Shown here piece after piece: positions 26,740 to 35,938 of a DNA stretch of 64,000 bases; the stretch's first letter is position 1; every line of letters begins with the position of its first letter. A program made the position numbers and the translations under genes. The notes below the pieces were generated by a model. The model saw only the letters and a list, made by a program, of their open reading frames with translations, was not told where the DNA came from and searched no databases. Source of the DNA: Streptomyces alboniger (GTDB taxonomy: Bacteria > Actinomycetota > Actinomycetes > Streptomycetales > Streptomycetaceae); assembly GCF_008704395.1 (NCBI RefSeq), contig NZ_CP023695.1, positions 7,874,001-7,938,000 on the forward strand, read 5' to 3'.

Positions 26740-27370
26740 AACGAGGGGCGGGCCTCGGTGGTCGGTACGTCCTGGACGACTTCAGCGAAGGACTCCCGGG
26801 TGTGGGACTGTGTGACATCGGGTCCGTGTCCGAGGGCGGCGTGGCGGCGTCGCTGGAGCTGTTTCACCTCGCGCCAGTCGTAGGGCAGCCACTCGCCGAG
26901 CTGGATCCCGGCGCGCAGAAGAACATAGAGTTCACGCGGGTGGGCGGGGCGATGGCCTCGTCGGCGACTCCCTCGCCGAGCTCAACGAGATGGTCGACCA
27001 GTGGGGAGGGACTCGCACCCGGCATGCGCTCGGAAACCGAGCGCTGGACGCGCGTCCTGCACGAGGGCGGCCTCCGCAGCCTCCCGCAGCGGGAGGCAAA
27101 GAGGCTGGTTCTTGTTGATCCACTCGCACCTGGGCAGGGAGTGAACGGTTGTCGCGTCAATGTTCGGGTTGGCATCGAAGTCGAACGGTCCGAAGCGACT
27201 ACTCCCGCGGCCAGACGCGTTCGTCTGGCCGCGGCTCTACCAGCAACAGATGCACGGGCTGGTGCCCACCGGCCCGGATGCCCCGCTGTGGTGGGCGCGG
27301 GGTGCCAGTCTCGATGATGGCGCCGTTAAAGGTGAGGCGGTCGACGAGCCGAAGAGACCGCCACGGCCAG
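26740..27370 (-). mobile_element. IS21-family istB remnants (rearranged)
   Basis: Minus-strand pieces match the IstB helper ATPase: LVDRLTFNGAIIETGT (a C-terminal signature) near 27310-27350, and FDFDANPNIDATTVHSLP followed by CEWINKNQPLCL (which normally lies just before the Walker A loop) near 27090-27200. The C-terminal piece comes before the central piece in reading direction, the Walker A motif is missing, and further coding-like bits (ELYVLLRAGIQLGEWLPYDW) follow. This is debris of at least one IS21 insertion, not a functional element. Confidence 0.65.
27205..27234. repeat. Perfect 13-bp hairpin
   Basis: CCGCGGCCAGACG and its complement flank a CGTT loop. It sits between the two istB pieces and looks like an imported terminator. 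Confidence 0.6.
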
Positions 27371-27516
27371 CTGAAAGGCTGTGAAGGAACCCCCCCTCTC
27401 TTACCTCCACGGACAGCAGGTCAGCGCGGCATCGCCTGTCACCCGTGCTGGGCATCAAGGCCCAATAGACTGCTCCAGCACACTGAGCACCCGAAGGCAG
27501 ACGGCAGGGGGAGGAG

Positions 27517-28131
27517 GTGGAACTGACAGAGCGCGAGCTGACCAACCCTTGGGAGGGCGTTCTGATTTCTCCCGCGGCTGGCGCTGACGTCGGCGTTCTG
27601 GTCTTGGCGGGCTCCAGCGGACGCATCGAACGTGAGAGAGCGCGCATCCTTGCCGAGCAAGGCATTGCGACCCTGGCGATCCGCTGGTTCGGTGGGCTCG
27701 GACAGTCTCCGGGAATCTGCGAAGTCCCCTTGGAAACCTTCATCGACGCCGTCGATCTTCTCCATGCCGGCGGGGCGCGCCGCATCGGCATCCTCGGCGT
27801 CTCCAAAGGGGCTGAAGCAGCTCTGCTCACCGCAGTGCACGACCCGCGCGTGGACGTGGTGATTGCGCTGTCGCCGACCTCGCGGGTCTGGTGCAACGTC
27901 GGACCAGGCCGCGACGGCGAACGGCTGCCCTACCGATCGTCCTGGACGTGGCGGGAGCAGCCACTTCCCTTCGTGCCGATGGACGATTCCTGGGCTGATC
28001 TGCTGCTTGTCGCGGGAGGCGACGACGCGATGTGGCCGTCTCTGCCCTTCGCCGAACGGTTGGCGCAACGCCGGCGGTCAGCCGGTGCAAGCAATATCTG
28101 CTGGAGGCGACTGAAGAATGCCAGATCATGA
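27517..28131 (+). pseudogene. BAAT-type acyl-CoA hydrolase/dienelactone-like, decayed
   Basis: An alpha/beta hydrolase close to the C-terminal domain of bile-acid-CoA:amino-acid acyltransferase-like thioesterases. The nucleophile is in GVSKGAE, preceded by a normal core (GVLVLAGSSGRIERERA). After MDDSW a stretch of the cap is missing, and the homology jumps to ADLLLVAGGDDAMWPS, which holds the acid residue. A frameshift near 28090 then replaces the end, so the catalytic histidine (GHRP-like) is absent. The start has no strong ribosome-binding site. Probably inactive. Confidence 0.7.
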
Positions 28132-28211
28132 ACGCGTCACGAGATGCCCGGTCTGATCCGCATTAGCCTGGCCTCGTCGTGGTCCAGGGCGGCGAAAGGC
28201 GGTCCTGCCAG

Positions 28212-28862
28212 TCAGGACAGTCCACTTGACGGGCCGAAATCCAAGACACTCCCGGGCGGGACCGGTCCCTCGCCCGCGTAGGTATCGCCCGGCGATGCCG
28301 CTGGTGCGTCGGCGAGCGTCAGGCTGGGCCAGGGACCGGCGAGCGCTGCGTCGTCCAGGGTGATGCCGAGGTGTTCGAGCACGAGGGCCACCACCGGAGC
28401 CATCCCGGCGCCCTCGCCATCGTGTGCGGCGAGCGCCTCCTCTACCTGATCCCACCAGGGACCGAACGGTTCGGACCGGCTGTGCTCCATCCCGGGCTCG
28501 AAGTACTCGACGCACACTCCGTCGCGCCAGTACTGGAAGACGTCGATTCCCTCAGTGGTCGCCACACTGTACGTCTCCGTTCCCCGGGACAACTCCGTGA
28601 GCGCTTCCTCTCCAAAGCCGATGTCGCCGTCCTCCTCGACACAGAAGGCCCATTCGCCGATCCTGCCGGCCCGCAGCAGCGAGACCATCCCGTTATCTGA
28701 TTCGCCAGAGACCAAGTCCAAGGCCGCGTCCCGGTCGAGTAGACGTGCCTGGCCCGGGTCGGCCCCGTACCGGGCGAAGACCTCCTCGGGGCCGAGAGCG
28801 CGGGTGAAGGTAGCGCATATCCAAGCCCTCGCCCAGTCCAGCGAGTCCGCGTCTGCTTGCAT
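28212..28862 (-). CDS. DUF6461-family protein
   Basis: A 216-residue acidic protein. The core (GRIGEWAFCVEEDGDIGFGE, then TETYSVATTEGIDVFQYWRDG) fits DUF6461, a Streptomyces-rich family of unknown function. A second member lies near 55.3 kb in this window. The ATG starts the homology (MQADADSLDWARAW). No signal peptide or membrane segment is seen, so it is probably cytoplasmic. The neighbours are remnants and give no clue to its job. Confidence 0.75.
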   Translation of the reverse strand: MQADADSLDWARAWICATFTRALGPEEVFARYGADPGQARLLDRDAALDLVSGESDNGMVSLLRAGRIGEWAFCVEEDGDIGFGEEALTELSRGTETYSVATTEGIDVFQYWRDGVCVEYFEPGMEHSRSEPFGPWWDQVEEALAAHDGEGAGMAPVVALVLEHLGITLDDAALAGPWPSLTLADAPAASPGDTYAGEGPVPPGSVLDFGPSSGLS

Positions 28863-29063
28863 GATCGGCCTCCGTCATTCACCTGGCATTGGCTGCCAAA
28901 GTCGAGCTTTCCGGGCTCTCCGCGGTGCGCCAAGCACGTCGGGGGCCCGGATCATGATGCCCGGTTCATGCAGTGGGATCGGTACCGGGTAGGACGCCCG
29001 GTGGATTCCTGCCCGGTGAAGTCGATGCGGAAGGGGCCGCACGCGGCTGCATCAGCCCACCTG
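28863..29063. other. Intergenic stretch
   Basis: Nothing recognisable, though it holds the promoter region of the minus-strand DUF6461 gene. Confidence 0.4.
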
Positions 29064-29456
29064 TCACGCCCGACCAGGACACCTCAACATGATCCTGTTA
29101 TGAGCTCTTAAGTGCGGCTGCCCAAGCCCCCCCTCAGAGGAAACCGGGGCCGCCGACACCTGATCATCCTTGAGGCCACCGTCCTCGACGACGCCTGCTG
29201 GCAGCCAGTTCACCTCGATGCCTGCCCTCTCCGCCAAGACCAGCACCGTGGCGACGAAGCCCTCGGACAGGGCGACCATGACTGCGTGACTCGTCCCCCG
29301 GTGCCACGCGAGCAGGGCGTCGACAAACTCCTTGAACGCGAGAGGGTCGATCTGGCACTCGTCAGCCGAGCCGGGAGGCCCCATTGGACGGGTTCCAAAG
29401 GGTCCGGTCACCCATGTCGTAGTACTGGCTCGATACAGCTCCTCCCTGCTGGTCAT
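29064..29456 (-). CDS. Hypothetical protein (DUF6086-like tail)
   Basis: A 130-residue frame with coding composition in its middle (DPLAFKEFVDALLAWHRG and VALSEGFVATVLVLAERAG). The pattern recalls the C-terminal half of DUF6086-type Streptomyces proteins, but I am not certain. The ATG at MTSREELYRAS has a poor ribosome-binding site, and the last 30 residues look less protein-like, so either end may be damaged. Confidence 0.45.
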   Translation of the reverse strand: MTSREELYRASTTTWVTGPFGTRPMGPPGSADECQIDPLAFKEFVDALLAWHRGTSHAVMVALSEGFVATVLVLAERAGIEVNWLPAGVVEDGGLKDDQVSAAPVSSEGGLGQPHLRAHNRIMLRCPGRA

Positions 29457-29576
29457 ACCGGCAATGCTCAAGCGTGCCAGGCGGGTGCCCTTCTGCCTCT
29501 CGTCACACCGTAGTCCCTGTCTAGGAGGCAGAACACGGCGCGCTGCCCGTGCTTCTCGGCGGCGGCGAGAAGGACG

Positions 29577-29614
29577 GACGGCCCCGCCACCGGGGGGATG
29601 GTGGCGGGGCCGTC
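29577..29614. terminator. 15-bp hairpin terminator
   Basis: GACGGCCCCGCCACC pairs perfectly with 29600-29614 across an 8-base loop. It is strong in either direction. No intact gene ends just before it, so it may belong to a deleted gene. Confidence 0.7.
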
Positions 29615-29802
29615 GTGCTTGGAACGGGGGGAGCCGAGCTGCCTGATGTGCTGGTGCCCGGGAGTCGGGGCGGTATGCCTGATGCGGCGTCTTCGACTGC
29701 CGGCAGGTTCGCACAAGCGTCACCCCTGCCCGAGTCCGGCGGGCGTCACCATGTCCTTCAGGGGCGTCGGGCAAGGCGGCTGTTGTAGCGGTCCGTGCTG
29801 GT

Positions 29803-30120
29803 CAGTTGCGTGCCGTTGTCCTGGGGCGGGTGGCGACAGTCGTGCTCAGGTCCTCGGCGAGAGGGGTGTCGTTGGGGGCCGTGCCCGCCCAGGCGATGTG
29901 GCCGTCGGGGCGGACGAGGGCGGCACAGACACGGGTGAAGTCGGCGGGGAGCCGGAATGGGGCGGCGGTATGGACACGCAGCCCGGCGTGGGTGTGCCCC
30001 GGCGAGGCGGCCGCCGCCGGTGAGGGCCAGCAGGAGGTGGCCGTCGGCGCGCAGCAGAGCGAACAGGGGGTGTCGCCGAGGGTGACGCCGGGGGGGGCGA
30101 AACAGTGCGCGATGGCGTGC
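29803..30120 (-). pseudogene. FAD-dependent monooxygenase C-terminal remnant
   Basis: Pieces in two frames (LFALLRADGHLLLALTGGG and GLRVHTAAPFRLPADF followed by VRPDGHIAWAG) match the thioredoxin-like C-terminal domain of PHBH-fold monooxygenases. A frameshift near 30,000 divides them, and the FAD-binding N-terminus is absent. This is the tail of a lost hydroxylase gene, unrelated in position to the intact one at 13.9-15.5 kb. Confidence 0.65.
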
Positions 30121-30374
30121 TGACGAAGTCTCCCGAAGAGGAAAGGTCCCGGAGGCTTCCCGGCGCCCGCTCTCACCTCTGGCGCTGTGCGCCGTGTACT
30201 GAACCGCGCTTCGCACGGTGCGCCGCCCACTCGCGGCCCTCGGTACCGGCGTATCGAGAAACGCGTACGTCACCGTAACCGTCCCCTGTTTCCATGGAGG
30301 CACGGACTACGGAGGGCCGTGCCGAGGCTTTGTGCTCCGGCTTCGGGAAGGTGCTTACGAAAGGGGCATGTGCC

Positions 30375-31553
30375 GTGTTATCCGGGAACGCTCGTCGGGG
30401 GCTGAGGAAGGCCGTGCTGGCCGCCGGTGTCGCCATGCTGATGGTGGCCCATGCCGGGCCCGCCACCGCCACCGCCACCGCCGTCCCGGCGCAAAGTGGT
30501 GGGAACGTGCAGAAGGCGATGGAGGAGTTGGCCAGGATTCCCGGGGTTGTTGGAGTCGTGGGCGGGGCCTACGCCGACGGGAAGTCCCTCGGTCTGGGCA
30601 GTGCAGGCTCCCGGCTGCTGGACGGGGAGGGCGGGAGGATCCCCGCGAACGCCCGCTTCCGGATCTGGTCACAGACCAAGCAGATGGTGGCCACCGTGGT
30701 ACTGAAACTCGTCGAAAAGGGCGAGTTGGGGGTGGATGACAAGCTCGGTGACCTGCTGCCGGAGGTGGTGGAGAAGGACCTGGTGACGCGGGCCGACGAG
30801 ATCACGGTACGACAGATGATCCGGCACACCTCCGGCATTCCCGACTGGTACGCCGAGAAGCCGAACCCGGACGGGAGCGAGGGAGCCCCCTCGTTCGACG
30901 TGTTCGACTTTACGACCCCCTACCGGCCGCTGGATCTGGTGCGGTGGAGCCGTGATCGGCCCCGGACCGGGGAGCCGGGCGAGAAGTGGACCTACTCCAA
31001 CACCAACTACACCCTTCTCGGCATGATCATCGAGAGGGTGACCGGCCATGACCTGGCCACCGAGCTGCGCACGCGCCTTTTCGAGCCGCTCGCGATGACC
31101 AGGAGCTACCTGATGGTCAAACCGCCGGACGGCGTCAAGGGGCCGCACGGCCACGGCTACTACCCCGACACCGATGGCAGGCCGCGCGACGTGGACCGGT
31201 ACAACGCCGGCCTCGCGGGGGCAGGGGCCGGCGGGGTGGTCTCCACCGCGCACGACGTGAGCGCCTTCAACCGGGCGTTCTCTCAGGGCAAGCTGCTGCC
31301 GCCAGAACTCCAGCGAATCCTGACCGACCGGCCGGCCGCCGCCGCACACCTCCGAGGCCACAACAGCAACAGCAGTTGCAGCGATGACTTCTCCATCACG
31401 GGCGGGTTGGCTCCAGGCTCCGTGGCCATGACCTTCTACTCGGCGGACGGACGTCGCCAGCTCGCGTTGTCATTCACCCTGAGCGTCAAGCCCAACGTCG
31501 TGCAGCTCGACTTGGGCAAGGCCGTGGAGAGCATCTTCTGCCCGTCCTCCTGA
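30375..31553 (+). CDS. Secreted serine hydrolase (class C beta-lactamase/DD-peptidase fold)
   Basis: About 392 residues. A signal peptide is clear (ARRGLRKAVLAAGVAMLMV, then AHAGPATATA). The penicillin-recognising fold shows SxxK as SQTK, the tyrosine motif as YSN and HTSGIPDWY. Similar proteins are annotated beta-lactamase family or D-alanyl-D-alanine carboxypeptidase, and the substrate is unknown. The GTG is chosen because GAAAGGGG stands eight bases upstream; an in-frame ATG 81 bp earlier has no ribosome-binding site and would bury the signal peptide. The C-terminal KTG is replaced by HNSNSS...-type sequence, so a KTG-like motif is not obvious. Confidence 0.88.
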   Translation: MLSGNARRGLRKAVLAAGVAMLMVAHAGPATATATAVPAQSGGNVQKAMEELARIPGVVGVVGGAYADGKSLGLGSAGSRLLDGEGGRIPANARFRIWSQTKQMVATVVLKLVEKGELGVDDKLGDLLPEVVEKDLVTRADEITVRQMIRHTSGIPDWYAEKPNPDGSEGAPSFDVFDFTTPYRPLDLVRWSRDRPRTGEPGEKWTYSNTNYTLLGMIIERVTGHDLATELRTRLFEPLAMTRSYLMVKPPDGVKGPHGHGYYPDTDGRPRDVDRYNAGLAGAGAGGVVSTAHDVSAFNRAFSQGKLLPPELQRILTDRPAAAAHLRGHNSNSSCSDDFSITGGLAPGSVAMTFYSADGRRQLALSFTLSVKPNVVQLDLGKAVESIFCPSS

Positions 31554-31597
31554 CCGGCGGCTCCGCGCTCTTCGGCGGCGTCACCCCAGTCGTGCAT

Positions 31598-31810
31598 CGC
31601 GGCTGGGAAGAGCCGATGTTCGGCGATACCCCGACGAAGCAGCCGCAGTCCTGTACGCGTACGTCGCTTCCACGCGAAATGACGGACAGGCTTCCTTTCT
31701 GACCACCTCAGAAGGGAAGCCCGCCACCGATGAGAGCATCGAGCAGGTGCCGGCGGAGATCGCCGCATACGCACGGGCCAATGCCCTGGACCTCAGCACG
31801 CCGGGCTCCG
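31598..31810 (+). pseudogene. Unrecognised coding-like fragment
   Basis: The frame reads SRLGRADVRRYPDEAAAVLY, then VASTRNDGQASFLTTSEG and VPAEIAAYARANALDL, with strong coding bias but no start codon and no family I know. It lies just after the serine hydrolase in another frame and seems to be a leftover of a deleted gene. Confidence 0.35.
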
Positions 31811-31930
31811 GGGAGGGGCGGCCGTTGACAGTGATGTCCTCCAGCACGGGGCGAGGACGTCGATCTTCGCGCGCTGGTCGGCCGCCGTACGCGCGGACGG
31901 CCGTCGATCGTGGCGTGCCGCAGCGGCCGC

Positions 31931-32269
31931 TCAGAGATGGCCGTCCAGGACCTTCCGTACCTCGGTGATGGTCATAGGCCCTGTGCCGTGCGCCACCGCC
32001 TCTCCCTCCTTCAGCAGGACGTAGGACGGGGCTCCGGTGATCCCGTATCGCTCGGTTGCGGCCGGACAGCGCGTGATGTCGGCGCGGACGGCCGTCAGGC
32101 GGCCCGTGTAGTCGTCGGCGATGTCACTCACGACGAGGTCCATCACCTGGCAGGGCTCGATTGCCTTGGACCATGTCCCGGTGAAGTATGCGAGGACCGG
32201 AACTCCGCTCATCCCGAGGATGAAATCGAACTCCGCGTCCTCACGGGGGCGGTGAACCCGCTTCGACAT
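31931..32269 (-). CDS. Thioredoxin-fold protein lacking the CxxC pair
   Basis: A 112-residue thioredoxin-like protein. The fold signature ends in the cis-proline region (GITGAPSYVLLKEGEAV), but at the active site the sequence is TWSKAIEPC: the first cysteine is serine and the spacing is longer than CxxC, leaving one cysteine. It therefore cannot act as a standard dithiol oxidoreductase. Relatives with the same loop occur in Streptomyces. The ATG has AGGAG five bases upstream. Start and end are intact. Confidence 0.8.
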   Translation of the reverse strand: MSKRVHRPREDAEFDFILGMSGVPVLAYFTGTWSKAIEPCQVMDLVVSDIADDYTGRLTAVRADITRCPAATERYGITGAPSYVLLKEGEAVAHGTGPMTITEVRKVLDGHL

Positions 32270-32531
32270 GGCAGCTCCTGACCTCTCGTTCCGTCATTCC
32301 CTCCCCATCATCCCCCGCGCGGTGTGCCAGGCCGGCCCGGTCGGTCGCCTCGTTGACCCGTCGGAGGAGAGGCACGGGCCCACCCGCCCCGCCGGTCACC
32401 CGGACGCCGTGAAAGCCTGATACCGCTCTTCCCCGGGCCGCATGAGCCAGCTGACGGCACCGCGCACCCGGAGAGCCAGGCACGATTCCTGGACCGCTCG
32501 CGGACGCGGTCGTGGACGGTCGAAGTACGCG

Positions 32532-33671
32532 TCAGCTGACCCGAAGACCGACCGCCAGCGTCAGTTCAAGGACCCGGTGTGGCGATGTGAGATCCGGAAA
32601 CAGCTCCCGCAACTGCGACATCCGGTACCGGACCGTCTGGGGATGGACGAACAACGCCGCCGCCACTTCGTCCCGTCTGCCCTGGTGCAGCAGCCACGTC
32701 CGCAAGGTCTCCTCCAGCCGCTGTGCGGTGGCGGCAGGCAAGGTCCGCAAGGGTGCGAGGGCTCGGGCTCGCAGGTCTGCGTACGCGTCCACGTCGGCGC
32801 TCAGCACCAGCTCGGGCAGGTGGTCCTCGGTGTCGCGGATATCAGAGGAGAGGGAGCGCGCGCGTACGGCTCGTGCGTACGAGGCGGACGCACGAGCCCA
32901 TGGCCGGGCCGGGCCGACCACTGCGGTGCGGTCGGTCAGCTGCCGCAAGAGATGTGATCGGTCGGCATCGGCGACGAGCAGCACGCCGGTGGCGTCCGGC
33001 AGATCGTCGAGGACGAGGGTGCTCGGGTCGAGCGCGCGGTAGGCAGGCCGGGCCTGGGCGGCGGGTAGCAGGACCGCAGTCAGCGAAACCGGAGGCTGCC
33101 ACCCAGCCCGTTGAGCAGAGGCCATCAGCACATCCGGGCTCGCGCCGGCGAGGAGGTCGCGGGCCAGCTGTTCCAGGTGGCGCTCGTGGGCCCTGCCCCG
33201 TGCGGCCAGTTCGTCGGCATGGCCCGCCGCGCTCGCGGCGGAGAGCTCGTCGATGTAGGCGAAGGTCAGCTCGGCGAACTTGGCGACCTCGGCGGCGGGC
33301 AGACCTGCGGGTACGGCACCTGCTGCCAGGCATCGCCAGGCCACGCGGGCGCCGACGCGGTAGGCGCTGAGCAGGGCGTCCATCGAACGGCCGTCGCGTA
33401 CCTCGCCGCGGCCCAGCTCGTAAGCTGCGTCGCCGGCGTCGCCGCCCGTGGTCTTCCCGCTCGCGAGGTCCAGGTAGTGGCCCAGGGCGGTGCGGACGGA
33501 TCGGCGGATGGTGGCGCCCATGCGGCCCGAAAGGGCGTTGGCGTAGGAGGGGACCTCGTCGATGATCGCTTGGACGACCTCGTCGGCGGTGGTCTTCAGT
33601 GCGGCCCGAAGTACGGTGACCGTCGTCTCATCCAGGGCCAGTTCGCTGGCCCTCCGGATTGCATGGCTCAC
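32532..33671 (-). CDS. PucR-family transcriptional regulator
   Basis: A 379-residue regulator. The C-terminal PucR helix-turn-helix (ETLRTWLLHQGRRDEVAAAL, then FVHPQTVRYRMSQL) is characteristic, and the N-terminal 200 residues are a helical sensor of the RsbRD/GGDEF-like type common in this group. It diverges from a ferredoxin reductase/fatty-acid desaturase pair, with only 90 bp between starts, and so probably regulates them; this arrangement occurs elsewhere in actinobacteria. The GTG is chosen for the AGGGA upstream, since the longer TTG start has none. Confidence 0.9.
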   Translation of the reverse strand: MSHAIRRASELALDETTVTVLRAALKTTADEVVQAIIDEVPSYANALSGRMGATIRRSVRTALGHYLDLASGKTTGGDAGDAAYELGRGEVRDGRSMDALLSAYRVGARVAWRCLAAGAVPAGLPAAEVAKFAELTFAYIDELSAASAAGHADELAARGRAHERHLEQLARDLLAGASPDVLMASAQRAGWQPPVSLTAVLLPAAQARPAYRALDPSTLVLDDLPDATGVLLVADADRSHLLRQLTDRTAVVGPARPWARASASYARAVRARSLSSDIRDTEDHLPELVLSADVDAYADLRARALAPLRTLPAATAQRLEETLRTWLLHQGRRDEVAAALFVHPQTVRYRMSQLRELFPDLTSPHRVLELTLAVGLRVS

Positions 33672-33711
33672 GTTTTTGTTCCCTGCGAACAATTCAGTCG
33701 ACCAGATTTAC

Positions 33712-33727
33712 GTCCTGCGGTCAGGAC
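33712..33727. promoter_or_regulatory. Inverted repeat in the pucR/reductase divergent promoter
   Basis: GTCCTG, CGGT, CAGGAC: a perfect 6-bp dyad 35 bp before the reductase start and 41 bp before the regulator start. It is a plausible operator for the PucR protein. Confidence 0.5.
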
Positions 33728-33761
33728 TTTACGCCTTGAGGCGCAGCAAGCTGGAGTCATG

Positions 33762-34814
33762 ATGAGTGCAGCCCTCCGCAGCAGGGCGTGGAAACTGCTG
33801 GAGACGGTCACGACACCACTGCTGCCGTCGGACTACCTCGACCTGGTCAGCCCGCTGCGTTCGGGCGCTGACCTGCGTGGACGCATCGAGGCCGTGCACC
33901 CCGAGACGGGTGACGCCGCGACGATCGTGATCAGGCCGGGGCGGGGCTGGCGTGGCCACACAGCCGGTCAGTACGTGCGGATCGGCGTCGACGTCGACGG
34001 GGTGCGCCTGTGGCGTGCCTACTCCATCACCTCGCCGACAAACCGCCGGGATGGCCGCGTCACGATCACCGTGAAGGCGATCCCGGACGGCAAGGTCAGT
34101 AACCACCTGGTGCGCAGGGCGAAACCGGGCACGCTGATCCAGCTCGATCAGCCGACCGGTGACTTCGTGCTGCCGCAGGCCAAGCCCGCCAAGGTGCTCT
34201 ACCTGACGGCCGGCAGCGGCATCACGCCCGTGATGGGCATGCTGCGCGACATGGAGTTCGACGACGTCGTCATGGTCCACTGCGCCCCGCGGCCGCAGGA
34301 CGTGATCTTCCGCAGCGAACTGCACGACCTGGTCGCGGACAAGAAGCTGCGGCTCACCGAGGTGCACACCGACACAGACGGCACGCTCGACATCGCCCGT
34401 CTCGACGCACTCGTACCCGACTGGGCCGAGCGTGAGACCTGGGCGTGTGGGCCCGCGGGCCTGCTCGACGCCGCCGAAAAGCACTGGGCCGACCACGGCG
34501 TCCCGGACCGCCTGCACACCGAACGCTTCCGCCCCAGCATCCTCCTCGCCGGGGACGGCGGCGAGGTCACGTTCAGCGCCACCGGCAAGACCGTCGACGC
34601 GGACGGCGCCACGCCGTTGCTGGACATCGGCGAGGAGGCCGGCGTGCTCATGCCCTCCGGGTGCCGCATGGGCATCTGCTTCGGCTGCGTCACGCCGCTC
34701 AAGGCGGGCGCCGTCCGCGACCTGCGCACCGGCGAGATCACCGAGGCCGAGCCGGGCGTCCTCATCCAGACCTGCGTGTCCGCCGCGGCGGGCCCCTGCG
34801 ACATCGAACGGTAG
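33762..34814 (+). CDS. Ferredoxin reductase with C-terminal [2Fe-2S] domain
   Basis: A 350-residue electron-transfer protein. It has an FAD domain (RAYSIT), an NAD(P) domain (GSGITPVMGML, then ACGPAGLLDAAE) and a plant-type ferredoxin tail whose cluster cysteines are in SGCRMGICFGC and QTC. It passes electrons from NAD(P)H to an oxygenase-type partner. The gene immediately downstream is a di-iron desaturase, whose start follows the stop by only 7 bp, so it is almost surely the partner. Of two adjacent ATGs the second is chosen for its GGAG spacing. Confidence 0.94.
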   Translation: MSAALRSRAWKLLETVTTPLLPSDYLDLVSPLRSGADLRGRIEAVHPETGDAATIVIRPGRGWRGHTAGQYVRIGVDVDGVRLWRAYSITSPTNRRDGRVTITVKAIPDGKVSNHLVRRAKPGTLIQLDQPTGDFVLPQAKPAKVLYLTAGSGITPVMGMLRDMEFDDVVMVHCAPRPQDVIFRSELHDLVADKKLRLTEVHTDTDGTLDIARLDALVPDWAERETWACGPAGLLDAAEKHWADHGVPDRLHTERFRPSILLAGDGGEVTFSATGKTVDADGATPLLDIGEEAGVLMPSGCRMGICFGCVTPLKAGAVRDLRTGEITEAEPGVLIQTCVSAAAGPCDIER

Positions 34815-34821
34815 GAGCACC

Positions 34822-35938
34822 TTGACCGCCATCGACCCCACCGCCCACCTGACCGTGGAGCAGATCGAGGAGCTTGGCCGCGAGCTTGACGCGATCCGCG
34901 ACGAGGTGATCGCCAGTCGCGGCGAGAAGGACGCCGCCTACATCCGCAAGGTCATCTCGGCACAGCGCAAGCTGGAGCTGGCCAGCAGGGGCGTGCTGCT
35001 GTTCTCGCTCTTCCCGCCGGCGTGGCTGATCGGCACCGCCGGTCTGTCCGTGGCGAAGATCATGGACAACATGGAGATCGGCCACAACATCCTGCACGGC
35101 CAGTGGGACTGGATGCGAGATCCGAAGATCCACTCCACCACCTGGGAATGGGATCACGTCTCGCCGGCCGACCAGTGGAAGCACTCGCACAACGAGCTGC
35201 ACCACACGTACACCAACGTGATCGGCAAGGACAACGACCTCGGCTACGGCATCATGCGCGTCGACGAGGACCAGAAGTGGCACCCGTTCCACCTCGGCCA
35301 GCCGCTGTGGAACTTCATCAACGCCTGCTTCTTCGAGTACGGCATCGCAGCGTACGACCTGGAGCTCGGCAACAACCTGCACAAGCACCGCCGCAAGAAC
35401 CCGGAGTTCCGCGCGCGCCAAGGCCGTAGGTCGCAAGATCCGCAAACAGGTGCTCAAGGACTACGTGATCCACCCGCTGCTTTCGGGCCCGTCATTTCTC
35501 ACCACGCTCGGCGCCACGTTCACCGCGAACGTGGTCCGCAACATCTGGACCCACTCGGTGATCATGTGCGGGCACTTCCCCGAGGGCGTACAGGTCTTCG
35601 AGCGCCGGTCGATCGAGGGCGAGACGCGCGGCCAGTGGTACCTGCGCCAGATGATGGGCTCGGCGAACATCAGCGGCAGCAAGGCCATGCACTTCATGAC
35701 CGGCAACCTGTCGCACCAGATCGAGCACCACCTGTTCCCGGACCTGCCGAGCAACCGGTACGCCGAGGTCGCGGTGAAGGTCCGCGCGCTGTTCGAAAAG
35801 TATGAGCTGGAGTACGTCACCGGCCCGCTGCCCAAGCAGGTGTTCTCCGCGTGGCACAAGGTCTTCCGGCTCTCGCTGCCGAATAGGAAGCCCAAGGTCA
35901 AAACACCGGTCCGCGAGCGGGAGCTCGTCGCGGCCTGA
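34822..35938 (+). pseudogene. Membrane fatty-acid desaturase, frameshifted
   Basis: An acyl-CoA/acyl-lipid desaturase of about 370 residues in two frames. All three histidine boxes are present: HNILHG, HNELHH (first frame) and HQIEHH (second frame), with hydrophobic segments around LLFSLFPPAWLIG. The frame changes inside a CGCGCGCG run near 35,415: before it the first frame reads KHRRKNPEFRAR, after it the second reads AKAVGRKIRKQVLKDY. The TTG start follows GGAG and is coupled to the reductase. A one-base slip in the CG run (mutation or sequencing error) is the only lesion, so the gene may be functional in the organism. Confidence 0.85.

Noticed and set aside
33740..33760. A fourth GCAGCAA operator near the ferredoxin reductase start
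   Set aside because: Only a half-site (CGCAGCAAG) is present; no TTGCTGC arm lies 13 bp away.
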